Source of the DNA: JANSWY01 sp038525605
Lineage (GTDB): Bacteria; Bacteroidota; Bacteroidia; Cytophagales; Cyclobacteriaceae
Assembly: GCA_038525605.1 (NCBI GenBank)
Contig: JBCBHL010000121.1
Coordinates: 1 to 19,005, forward strand
DNA length: 19,005 nucleotides
Direction: 5' to 3'
Shown here: positions 1 through 6,852 of the stretch, piece after piece
How positions within the stretch are numbered: position 1 is the first letter of the stretch
Layout: each line of letters begins with the position of its first letter
The notes under the pieces: model-generated
The model's input: only the letters and a program-made list of their open reading frames with translations
The model's database searches: none
Told to the model about the DNA's origin: nothing
Position numbers and translations under genes: made by a program

Positions 1-809
1 CTAATAGAACTGTAGAAGCCAAATCCTTTTTCATTGACACCTGTATTAGTGGAAAAATTTGCTCTGTACGTGCCAAATGAACCGGCACCCAGCTGAACCT
101 CTGAGAATTCCGGAGATTCTGAAACGTTGAATGATTCAAAATTCACTGAACCTGCATAAGAAGATGCCCCAGCAGCACTTGTACCCACACCTCGTTGTAC
201 CTGGATAGAGTTAAAACTCGAAGAAATATCGGTGATATTGGAAAAGAATACACCATGATCGATCATGTCATTGAGCGGAACTCCATTCAATGTAAAGTTT
301 ATTCTCTCCTGGCCAATCCCTCTCAGCCTGATTTGCCCGTAATTACCTATTGATGTTCCTGATTCGGAAAAAGAGGTAATTGAAGGTGACAATCGGTCAA
401 TCATAAATATGGGATGTTGACCAACATAGTTATCATCAATTTGTTTCTTAGAAACATTGGTCTGCGTAACAGGTGCCAGTGGCGCAGCTCTCACTCCTTT
501 GATAATCAATTGTTCCAATTCGTAAGCGCTTTCGAGCTTTATGGTCACATTGTCTGAAAGCTCAGAAACTATAGTGGTTTTATAGCCCAGATAACTTATT
601 TCCAGACGTTCTGATTTTTTCACTTCAATTGAAAACCTACCCTGATCATCAGTGACAACACCAGTATTTTTCCCCACTACCTGAATAGCAGCTCCAATCA
701 ATGGTTCCTCCGTCTGCTCATCAACTACGCTACCACTTACGGTCGTCGTTTGCGCCATCCCCTGAAAAGCCCAAACGCTCCAGAGTAAAAACAAAATACT
801 TTTTTTCAT
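1..809 (-). CDS. TonB-dependent outer-membrane receptor (partial, C-terminus off the left edge); probable thiamine-class uptake receptor
   Basis: The minus-strand reading frame is open from an ATG at 809 to the window edge, giving about 269 residues; the barrel lies outside the window. It begins with a signal peptide (MKKSILFLLWSVWAFQGMAQ). A carboxypeptidase-regulatory-like beta-sandwich follows at about residues 22-95, with the typical pattern of GSVVDEQTEEPLIGAAI, then GVVTDDQGRFSI and LGYKT. A plug domain starts at about residue 115 and contains IRLRGIGQERINFTLNGVPL and the RGVGTSAAG segment. This is the SusC/FecA-like receptor architecture of Bacteroidota, which moves a ligand across the outer membrane using TonB-ExbBD energy. 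The ligand is inferred from context: a TPP riboswitch sits in its leader and a PnuC-family transporter and a kinase lie upstream. Thiamine or a phosphorylated or precursor form is therefore most likely. Family call is firm; substrate is inference. Confidence 0.9.
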   Translation of the reverse strand, partial: MKKSILFLLWSVWAFQGMAQTTTVSGSVVDEQTEEPLIGAAIQVVGKNTGVVTDDQGRFSIEVKKSERLEISYLGYKTTIVSELSDNVTIKLESAYELEQLIIKGVRAAPLAPVTQTNVSKKQIDDNYVGQHPIFMIDRLSPSITSFSESGTSIGNYGQIRLRGIGQERINFTLNGVPLNDMIDHGVFFSNITDISSSFNSIQVQRGVGTSAAGASSYAGSVNFESFNVSESPEFSEVQLGAGSFGTYRANFSTNTGVNEKGFGFYSSI

Positions 810-840
810 TTAATTTGAAATTTTAAAAACGTTAAACATT

Positions 841-865
841 GCAATGGTCAAGGGGTGACCGTTGC
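841..865 (-). promoter_or_regulatory. Expression-platform hairpin between the TPP aptamer and the receptor start
   Basis: On the minus strand the arms GGUCA (860-856) and UGACC (850-846) enclose a CCCCU loop. The stem extends outward as GCAAC/AUUGC with one C-A mismatch. The loop region CACCCCUU (857-850) is an exact 8-nt complement of AAGGGGUG (977-970) in the 5' strand of the TPP aptamer, so hairpin and long-range pairing exclude each other. No uninterrupted U-run follows directly, and the start codon is 31 nt downstream. Whether it acts on transcription or translation is unresolved. Confidence 0.6.
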
Positions 866-883
866 ACGATTTGTTTAAGTACC

Positions 884-981
884 TTCCTCCCTGCGCCAGA
901 ATTACCTGTGTCAGGTTCTATGGGTATAATCTCAGCCTGTCTTTAATCCCAACCAAAAGTTGGAAAAGGCACCCCTTATTG
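884..981 (-). promoter_or_regulatory. TPP (THI-box) riboswitch aptamer
   Basis: The minus strand carries the conserved THI-box elements in order: AAGGGGUGCC (977-968), GGCUGAGAUUAUACCC, GAACCUGACACAGGUAAU, and CUGGCGCAGGGAGG near 900-887. These are the CUGAGA and ACCUGA cores of the TPP-binding aptamer, with a helical insertion between GGUGCC and GGCUGAGA that can fold as CCAACUUUUGGUUGG. It lies in the 185-nt gap between the NadR-like kinase and the TonB-dependent receptor, so it most directly controls the receptor. In this family TPP binding normally turns off thiamine uptake or synthesis genes. I found no TAnnTTTG promoter right upstream, so the element may sit within a longer transcript that starts before the PnuC-family gene. 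Confidence 0.95.
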
Positions 982-994
982 AGCGCGAAGTTAG

Positions 995-1516
995 TTAAAG
1001 ATTATTAATATTCTTTATAGCCATTGCTAATCTTTCTTCCTCTTCTGATCCTTCAATGACAACATAAGGCAATTGGCTCTCCTTTAGAAATGCCTCGTAT
1101 TGTTTGAACAGATATTCTCTGTTTTCGGGGTTTTCTCTCAGTACATCTTCCTCCCACGGAATATCGCAATTTGTCAGCAAATAAAGATCGTAGCTTCTGT
1201 TTTCAAGCTGATGCTCTATCCATTTATCAAGACTACCGTATTTATACTCACTCCATACTTTAATGACTACCAGGTTCGTATCGCAAATCAACAGTTCCCG
1301 TGCCGATGTTTCATATTGTGTTTCACTCTGCAGTTGTCCACGAGCAATGACCAATAAATCATCTTTCACGTAATTTCTATCGAGCGCTTCAAGGTATTCT
1401 CTAGCATATTCCGGCACCCACTTCGTCTCATATTTTTCTGCCAATTGCTTCGCAAGTGTCGTTTTACCTGTTGATTCAGGGCCTACAATTGCAATTTTCC
1501 TAATTGAATTATCCAT
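995..1516 (-). CDS. NadR-like P-loop ATPase/kinase; candidate thiamine or nucleoside kinase
   Basis: This 173-residue protein has a Walker A motif GPESTGKTT at residues 12-20, a WVPEYAREYLEAL segment at about 33-45 typical of the NadR kinase domain (COG3172, AAA_28), and a Walker-B-like LLICDTN at 75-81. It corresponds to the ribosylnicotinamide-kinase part of NadR without the adenylyltransferase or DNA-binding domains. Its start is 3 nt after the stop of the PnuC-family gene, so the two are probably translationally coupled: transporter plus trapping kinase. In NAD salvage the pair takes up and phosphorylates nicotinamide riboside. Here the TPP riboswitch and receptor immediately downstream argue for thiamine as the substrate instead. 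That assignment is inference; fold and nucleotide binding are well supported. Confidence 0.85.
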   Translation of the reverse strand: MDNSIRKIAIVGPESTGKTTLAKQLAEKYETKWVPEYAREYLEALDRNYVKDDLLVIARGQLQSETQYETSARELLICDTNLVVIKVWSEYKYGSLDKWIEHQLENRSYDLYLLTNCDIPWEEDVLRENPENREYLFKQYEAFLKESQLPYVVIEGSEEEERLAMAIKNINNL

Positions 1517-1519
1517 TAA

Positions 1520-2146
1520 TCAAATGTCGTAATGAGCTAATTTTCTTTGATTCCTTAGAGTGCTTTGCCAGGTCATAAAACCGACAAACGCCAAAATTGT
1601 AAACACAAAAAACTGAAAACTTGTTAGAAATAGGCCTTTGTAAAAATACAGAGGAACTGAAATCATATCTGTAATGATCCAGGCGATCCAGTTTTCGACT
1701 TTTTTACGGGCCATCAGCCACATTCCGGTAATTGCAAAAGAAGTAGTAGTTGCATCCCAGTAAGGCACATCGCTATCGGTGAATCTTATCAAGATCTGCG
1801 ATATAACAACAAAACTTGTGATCAATATGAGTAATGACTGGAGATTTTCAAATCGATTATTGGCAGATATCACCACCTGCGAATTCTCCTGTTTGCCATT
1901 TGCCCAGAAGTACCAGCCATACACACTCATTATGAAATAGTAGAGGTTAACGCCTGCATCAGCATACAGCTTGTATTCAAAGGCTATGTAAACATAAATC
2001 ACAACACTTACGATTCCCGTGGGATATACCAATACTCTCCGAAGCATGGAAAAGATGACACTGGTAATTCCAAAAAACACTGCAACCCATTCCAGCAGAC
2101 CAGTTGCTTTAACTCCTGCTACAACTCCATTCAAAAATTCCTGCAT
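1520..2146 (-). CDS. pnuC: PnuC-family inner-membrane vitamin transporter (PnuC or thiamine-type PnuT)
   Basis: This is a 208-residue, strongly hydrophobic protein with about seven membrane segments and a PnuC-type pattern: WVAVFFGITSVIFSML near 20-35, YGWYFW at 76-81, and the C-terminal ENWIAWIITD followed by LYFYKGLFLTSFQF. PnuC proteins are facilitators for nicotinamide riboside, and the related PnuT and PnuX groups carry thiamine or riboflavin; the sequence alone does not separate these for me. Context favours PnuT, because this gene leads a minus-strand cluster ending in a TPP-riboswitch-controlled TonB receptor. A second riboswitch upstream of it was looked for and not found, so its own regulation is unclear. 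Family length is normal and the ATG start at 2146 gives a plausible amphipathic N-terminus. Confidence 0.85.
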   Translation of the reverse strand: MQEFLNGVVAGVKATGLLEWVAVFFGITSVIFSMLRRVLVYPTGIVSVVIYVYIAFEYKLYADAGVNLYYFIMSVYGWYFWANGKQENSQVVISANNRFENLQSLLILITSFVVISQILIRFTDSDVPYWDATTTSFAITGMWLMARKKVENWIAWIITDMISVPLYFYKGLFLTSFQFFVFTILAFVGFMTWQSTLRNQRKLAHYDI

Positions 2147-2394
2147 CGCGCTAAATTAATCGGATTGCATCAAATAATAATACCTCTTGCACTTTCAGCA
2201 AAAACATTTCCAATAATCCGACTATTTATAATCAAAAAAATATGTCCAAATAAACTACAAAAATGCCCGAATTCTTTCCATTTACGAAACCCTTAGACTG
2301 ACAACACACGACAAATCCGGCTGATTAAAAGAAAAGCATATAGATTTTTCAAATTAAATATCGCTGAATGTTTTATTATCTATCACATTGTATC

Positions 2395-2402
2395 TAGTTT
2401 TG
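2395..2402 (+). promoter_or_regulatory. Candidate -7 element (TAnnTTTG) for guaB
   Basis: TAGTTTTG matches the Bacteroidota -7 consensus TAnnTTTG exactly and lies 35 nt before the guaB ATG. The -33 position (about 2371-2374) reads TTTT, three of four against TTTG, with 20-nt spacing. The prediction rests on motif and position only. Confidence 0.45.
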
Positions 2403-2437
2403 CTCGGCAAATAATTACAAGTAAATATTATTTGCAG

Positions 2438-3907
2438 ATGAGCCTAGATAATTCAAAATTTCTCTTTGAAGCACTCACATACGACGATGTTTTGTTGCTT
2501 CCCGGGTACTCCGAAATACTCCCAAGAGATACGGAAACCAATTCCTACATTACTCGAAACATTAAGTTAAATATTCCTTTAGTTTCTGCCGCGATGGATA
2601 CTGTTTCCGAAGCGAAGTTGGCCATTTCAATGGCATTGGAAGGTGGTATTGGGATCATTCACAAAAATATGAGCATTGAGCAGCAGGCTGCCCAGGTAAG
2701 AAAGGTAAAAAGATCACAGAGTGGTATGATCCTCGATCCAGTGACGCTCGACGTGGACTCCACAGCAGGAGATGCCGAAAAGATTATGAGGGAGAATAAG
2801 ATTGGAGGTATCCCCGTAATCGATAAAAATCTGAGGTTGATTGGCATCATTACCAATAGAGATCTGAGGTTTGAAAAGAACTTTAAAACACCTGTTAAAG
2901 ACATCATGACCAAAGAAAACCTGATTACCGCAAAATCAGAGATTTCTCTGGAGGCAGCTGAAGATATTCTACAGGAACATAAAATCGAAAAGCTTCCTAT
3001 CGTAGACGCGGACGGTAAACTAACGGGTCTGATCACTTATAAGGATATTCTGAAAAACAAAGACAGGCCCAATGCTTGTAAGGATGAATATGGCAGACTG
3101 AGAGTTGGAGCTGCTGTAGGTGTAACTCAGGACATCAGCGACAGAATTCAAGCATTGATCAATGCAGGTGTAGATGTAGTGAGCATAGATACCGCTCATG
3201 GTCACTCAAAAGGTGTTATCGACACGGCCAAGAGAATCAAACAAGAATTTCCCGATTTAGAGTTAATTGTAGGAAATATCGCAACAGCGGAAGCCGCAAA
3301 AGCACTTGTGGAAGCTGGTGCAGATGCAATAAAAGTTGGCGTAGGCCCTGGTAGTATTTGTACCACAAGAGTTGTTGCCGGAGTTGGGATGCCGCAGCTT
3401 TCTGCCGTTTATGAGTCTGCTAAAGCCATCAAAGGTTCGGGAGTTCCCATCATCGCTGACGGAGGTATTAGGTTTTCCGGGGATATTGTAAAAGCAATTG
3501 CAGCAGGCGCCAGTACCGTTATGGTTGGTTCACTGCTTGCGGGAACAGAGGAAGCTCCTGGCGAAGTGATTCTTTATGAAGGAAGAAAGTTCAAGAGCTA
3601 CAGAGGAATGGGTTCTGTCGAAGCAATGGAAGATGGCTCTAAAGACCGATACTTCCAGGACGCAGAAGATGATATTAAAAAACTGGTACCGGAAGGAATA
3701 GTAGGAAGAGTACCGTATAAAGGACTTGTTTCTGAAGTGTTGTATCAACTGGTTGGTGGATTAAAAGCAGGAATGGGATATTGTGGTTCTCAAACAATCA
3801 CTGACTTACAGGATGCCAAATTCGTGAAAATCACCAGTGCCGGTTTCGTTGAAAGTCACCCGCACGATATTCAGGTGACACGTCAGGCACCTAATTACAC
3901 CAGATAA
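2438..3907 (+). CDS. guaB: Inosine-5'-monophosphate dehydrogenase
   Basis: GuaB oxidises IMP to XMP with NAD+, the committed step of guanine nucleotide synthesis in the cytoplasm. From the ATG at 2438 the protein is 489 residues, the usual full length. The N-terminal EALTYDDVLLLPGYSE and the AAMDTVSE segments are diagnostic. Two CBS domains occupy about residues 100-208 (IGGIPVID, then IEKLPIVDADG). The barrel continues with VSIDTAHGHS, the active-site loop GPGSICTTRVVAGVG (catalytic Cys at about 308), IIADGGIRFSGD, and the flap GRVPYKG. The frame also opens two codons earlier at a TTG (2432), but the ATG gives the conventional MSLDNSKF N-terminus. It stands alone on its strand, divergent from the vitamin uptake locus and separated by a 121-nt gap from the next operon. 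Confidence 0.98.
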   Translation: MSLDNSKFLFEALTYDDVLLLPGYSEILPRDTETNSYITRNIKLNIPLVSAAMDTVSEAKLAISMALEGGIGIIHKNMSIEQQAAQVRKVKRSQSGMILDPVTLDVDSTAGDAEKIMRENKIGGIPVIDKNLRLIGIITNRDLRFEKNFKTPVKDIMTKENLITAKSEISLEAAEDILQEHKIEKLPIVDADGKLTGLITYKDILKNKDRPNACKDEYGRLRVGAAVGVTQDISDRIQALINAGVDVVSIDTAHGHSKGVIDTAKRIKQEFPDLELIVGNIATAEAAKALVEAGADAIKVGVGPGSICTTRVVAGVGMPQLSAVYESAKAIKGSGVPIIADGGIRFSGDIVKAIAAGASTVMVGSLLAGTEEAPGEVILYEGRKFKSYRGMGSVEAMEDGSKDRYFQDAEDDIKKLVPEGIVGRVPYKGLVSEVLYQLVGGLKAGMGYCGSQTITDLQDAKFVKITSAGFVESHPHDIQVTRQAPNYTR

Positions 3908-3973
3908 GCATTTCCTAATGTAGAAAGTGATATTTATTTATTCTTTGCAGGTAAAATTTATTAATTAACAAGG

Positions 3974-4009
3974 ATAGGTCTCTTTCAGTAAATCATGACG
4001 GAGACCTAT
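3974..4009 (+). promoter_or_regulatory. 9-bp perfect inverted repeat between guaB and the phosphatase gene
   Basis: ATAGGTCTC (3974-3982) and GAGACCTAT (4001-4009) form a perfect 9-bp stem with an 18-nt spacer, followed by AT-rich sequence. It could be a guaB terminator with a large loop, but there is no uniform U-run. It could also be an operator, since a TAnnTTTG match begins 7 nt downstream at 4017. Confidence 0.45.
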
Positions 4010-4016
4010 ATTTATA

Positions 4017-4024
4017 TATATTTG
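4017..4024 (+). promoter_or_regulatory. Candidate -7 element (TAnnTTTG) for the partner-switching operon
   Basis: TATATTTG is an exact TAnnTTTG match. Transcription from it would start at about 4030, essentially at the ATG of 4029, so the message would be leaderless or translation would begin at the in-frame ATG at 4053. No good -33 TTTG is visible at the expected spacing, so the assignment is tentative. Confidence 0.35.
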
Positions 4025-4028
4025 TTCA

Positions 4029-6074
4029 ATGGTCTTGGCGGATAAGTACAAAATGAGGTTGAGCATTGCTCTGGCAGTAATCTGCTGGGTGGTTTTCACC
4101 TATTTTGATCTGTTATTCCTTCTCAAAAACCCAACAACTCAGGGCTCCCCATTAATTTCGAGGATTTTCCTCGCACTTTTCCTGGCGTTAGTTTATTTCT
4201 ATTACAGATATTCTATCACCAAATCAGACAATTTCAATTTTCTTGACCTGCTTTGGAAGGTATTTGTATCTGGATTAGTGACAACCCTGGTTTCTCTGGG
4301 CATTTCCGTTTTCTATAATTTATTTGGCAGCACAGCCATTGGCAAGAGCCCCTTGCTATCAAACCTTTTTTACCATATCAATGTCGGGATGATTTCAGGA
4401 TTTCTGATATCAACATTCATTATCTGGAAAAAGCTGATTCTTTATCAGAAGTCTAAGCTTTTGATGCAATTCTGGTCATTGTTTGAATATTCAATGATTG
4501 GAGCATTGCTGTTTGATCTGCTTGGCTATCAAATACCGGAACCCATTGCCGGAGCGATGTTTATATTTTTATTGTTGCAGGCAATCGTATTGACATTCAA
4601 CCTGAAGTGGGTAGCATACCTGAACTTCAAGCAGAAGTGGAAAAGTATTTTATTCATATTCCTGGTAGTAGTCTATCTGTGGTATTTCTTCAGACTCCTG
4701 TGGGGCTATGAAGATAAAGATTTCATCTCCGGAATCTTCCTGACAAAGGTATTTATTGCTGCAATGGGATCATTTATCATGATATACGCCCTCATTGCAA
4801 TACTGGTCATACTTTTCAACTTACCAACTTCATCGGTTTTTGAGAGGAAAATCAAAGAAGCGATGGATTTTCAGCGACTCAGTCAGTCTATTCCGGCTGG
4901 TCAAACGGAAGAGCAGGTATATGAAATCCTGCTCGACAGTTCCATGAGTGCTGTATTCGCAGATGCCGCATGGATAGAGATAGAAGCATCGGCGGAGAAT
5001 AAGCCAATCACTTATTACAGAAACCTCAACAGACAGGAAGCCTCCAAGGTGAAGGAATCCATTAAGAATTCCACTGTTAAGAAGATATTAAAAACAGAAT
5101 TCGACAAAGTATCGAATCCGCAAAAAATTACCGCATCTCTTAAAAATTCTGATTATAAAACCATCATCGTTTTCCCGGTAATGGTGAAGAATATACAGAT
5201 CGGCAGCCTGGCCCTGTTGAAGGAAGTCAATGAAGGGTTTAACCGTGAGATGATCAACATCATCAATACTTTTGTAAACCAGGCGAGTATTTCTATCGAG
5301 AATTTCAGGCTGATTAATGAAGCACTGGAAAACGAACGATATAAAGAAGAGCTGAAAATTGCCAAAAGAGTTCAAAAGGCCCTACTCCCGGAAGGCATTG
5401 AAGATATATCAGAATTTGAACTTCACGCATATTCTGTGGCTGCCGATGAAGTAGGGGGTGATTATTACGACATCTTGAAAATAGACGATTATAGCTATAC
5501 ATTTATCATAGCCGATGTTTCCGGTAAAGGAACAAGTGCAGCTTTCCATATGTCACAGATGAAAGGTATTTTTCACAGTGTGGCAAGGATTACTTCTGAT
5601 CCTAAAAAATTTCTGGTACATGCAAATGATGCCTTAAGTGCCTGTCTGGAGAAAACGTCCTTTATTACAGGTTCTTTTTTCCTGATCGACACACGCAAAC
5701 AGTTATTGCGATTTTCAAGAGCAGGGCATTGCCCGTCACTCTATTATTGCAGTCAGGAAAAATCGTCGAGGTACTTTCAGAATAAGGGGCTGGGTTTAGG
5801 TATCGTAAGAAACAAAAGTTACAGCAATTACGTACAAGTGAATGAAATCAATTATTTCAAAGGTGATATTATTATATTGTATACTGATGGAATAACTGAG
5901 GCCATAAACTCTGACAACGACCAATTCGGCTATGATCGGCTGAAAAACTCACTTGAACTTCGTGCTGAACTACCTCCTGTTGAAATTAAACAGGGAATTA
6001 TTGACGATTTGTATGAATTTACAGGTTCAAATAATTTGAATGATGATTATACGCTGGTAATCATAAAGTTTTAG
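4029..6074 (+). CDS. Membrane-anchored GAF-PP2C protein serine phosphatase (RsbU/SpoIIE-like)
   Basis: This 681-residue protein has about eight hydrophobic segments in residues 11-263. A GAF-like sensory domain follows at about 285-425 (start ERKIKEAMDFQRLSQS, end VNQASISIENFRLINEA). A short coiled helix precedes a C-terminal PP2C/SpoIIE phosphatase domain at about 440-681. Metal-binding signatures are visible: DEVGGDYYD (473-481), ADVSGKGTSAA (495-505), LYTDGITEA (618-626) and the terminal DDYT. Such enzymes dephosphorylate STAS-domain antagonists, and the next gene encodes one, 5 nt downstream. The N-terminus has no recognised ligand domain, so the signal is unknown. The ATG at 4029 is used here, but the ATG at 4053 (residue 9) is equally good for the first membrane helix and better fits the predicted promoter. 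Confidence 0.93.
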   Translation: MVLADKYKMRLSIALAVICWVVFTYFDLLFLLKNPTTQGSPLISRIFLALFLALVYFYYRYSITKSDNFNFLDLLWKVFVSGLVTTLVSLGISVFYNLFGSTAIGKSPLLSNLFYHINVGMISGFLISTFIIWKKLILYQKSKLLMQFWSLFEYSMIGALLFDLLGYQIPEPIAGAMFIFLLLQAIVLTFNLKWVAYLNFKQKWKSILFIFLVVVYLWYFFRLLWGYEDKDFISGIFLTKVFIAAMGSFIMIYALIAILVILFNLPTSSVFERKIKEAMDFQRLSQSIPAGQTEEQVYEILLDSSMSAVFADAAWIEIEASAENKPITYYRNLNRQEASKVKESIKNSTVKKILKTEFDKVSNPQKITASLKNSDYKTIIVFPVMVKNIQIGSLALLKEVNEGFNREMINIINTFVNQASISIENFRLINEALENERYKEELKIAKRVQKALLPEGIEDISEFELHAYSVAADEVGGDYYDILKIDDYSYTFIIADVSGKGTSAAFHMSQMKGIFHSVARITSDPKKFLVHANDALSACLEKTSFITGSFFLIDTRKQLLRFSRAGHCPSLYYCSQEKSSRYFQNKGLGLGIVRNKSYSNYVQVNEINYFKGDIIILYTDGITEAINSDNDQFGYDRLKNSLELRAELPPVEIKQGIIDDLYEFTGSNNLNDDYTLVIIKF

Positions 6075-6079
6075 AAAAA

Positions 6080-6424
6080 ATGATTGAGATTAAAAACACT
6101 ATAGAAGAGAATGTGCAGCATATCCGAGTGATTGGTGATGTTGATGCCAGTTCTTCGATTCATTTAGACAATGCGATGAGAGAAGCGATCAGCAAATCGA
6201 CTGACATTATTGTTGATCTTTCAGAACTATCCTATATTTCATCAGCTGGCCTGGGAGTTTTCATGTCCTATTTGCAGGAATTGGAAACAAACCAACAAAA
6301 ATTCATTCTATGTGGTTTAAATGAGAAGGTACTTGAAGTTTTCCAAATACTGGGACTAGATCAATTATTAGTTATCAAAGAAAACCTGGCAGAAGCAAGA
6401 CAGCAATTAGATGCGCCCGTATAA
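6080..6424 (+). CDS. STAS-domain anti-sigma factor antagonist (RsbV/SpoIIAA-like)
   Basis: This 114-residue protein is a single STAS domain, the usual size of RsbV/SpoIIAA. The key loop reads DLSELSYISSAGLGVF at about residues 46-61. Ser55, aligned with the serine of the DS(S/T)G motif, is the likely phosphorylation site. It would be phosphorylated by the HATPase_c kinase encoded next and dephosphorylated by the PP2C protein encoded just before. The position corresponding to the motif Asp is Ser54, a common variation in STAS proteins. The gene starts 5 nt after the phosphatase stop, and its last 14 nt overlap the kinase gene, so the three are almost certainly co-translated. Phosphosite position is inferred from alignment by eye. 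Confidence 0.93.
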   Translation: MIEIKNTIEENVQHIRVIGDVDASSSIHLDNAMREAISKSTDIIVDLSELSYISSAGLGVFMSYLQELETNQQKFILCGLNEKVLEVFQILGLDQLLVIKENLAEARQQLDAPV

Positions 6425-6827
6425 TATAAAAATAACGTGTTCTACGAGCAGGCTGCTGGAGATTAGAAAATTTGTCTCCGGTGTTCTGGAGTCTCACAAT
6501 TACCCTGAGATAGAATCTCATAAGCTGGTATTAGCGGTAGATGAAGTATGCGCAAACCTCATCATTCATTCCAATGACTGCAATCCTTCTCAACACATTG
6601 AATTAAAAGTAGAATACAAAGAAAAAGAGTCCATCACATTCGAAATCATTGACAAAGGTATCAGCTTCGATATGAACCAATATCAGGAGCCCAAGCTGAA
6701 AGAGCTCGTAAACACCAAAAGAAAAGGAGGCCTGGGCTTAATGCTCGTCAAAAGAATTATGGACAAAATAGAATTCAAAACGGAAAAGAATACCAATATT
6801 TGCAGATTAGTTAAATTGATAGATTGA
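6411..6827 (+). CDS. HATPase_c anti-sigma-type serine kinase (RsbW/SpoIIAB-like)
   Basis: The 138-residue product is a minimal GHKL ATPase domain. The N-box is LAVDEVCANLIIHS (residues 41-54, Asn49 as the Mg-ATP ligand). The G1 box is IIDKGISFD (79-87) and the G2 box is KGGLGLMLVKRIMD (105-118). There is no histidine or receiver domain, so it is an RsbW-type serine kinase rather than a two-component sensor. It overlaps the STAS gene by 14 nt. In Firmicutes such kinases bind SigB or SigF, but no sigma factor gene lies in this window and Bacteroidota are not known for SigB-type factors, so its output partner is open. It is followed after 25 nt by the chaperone genes, with no visible terminator. 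Confidence 0.92.
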   Translation: MRPYNIKITCSTSRLLEIRKFVSGVLESHNYPEIESHKLVLAVDEVCANLIIHSNDCNPSQHIELKVEYKEKESITFEIIDKGISFDMNQYQEPKLKELVNTKRKGGLGLMLVKRIMDKIEFKTEKNTNICRLVKLID

Positions 6828-6852
6828 ACTTATCCGTAACTATTATAAAATC

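Noticed and set aside
1100..1357. Plus-strand reading frame opposite the NadR-like kinase gene
   Set aside because: It is an antisense shadow of a gene with clear motifs and shows no protein family features of its own.
2147..2430. Second TPP riboswitch ahead of the PnuC-family gene
   Set aside because: No CUGAGA or ACCUGA core was found on the minus strand in this gap.
2432..2437. TTG start for guaB
   Set aside because: The ATG at 2438 is two codons downstream and gives the conventional N-terminus.
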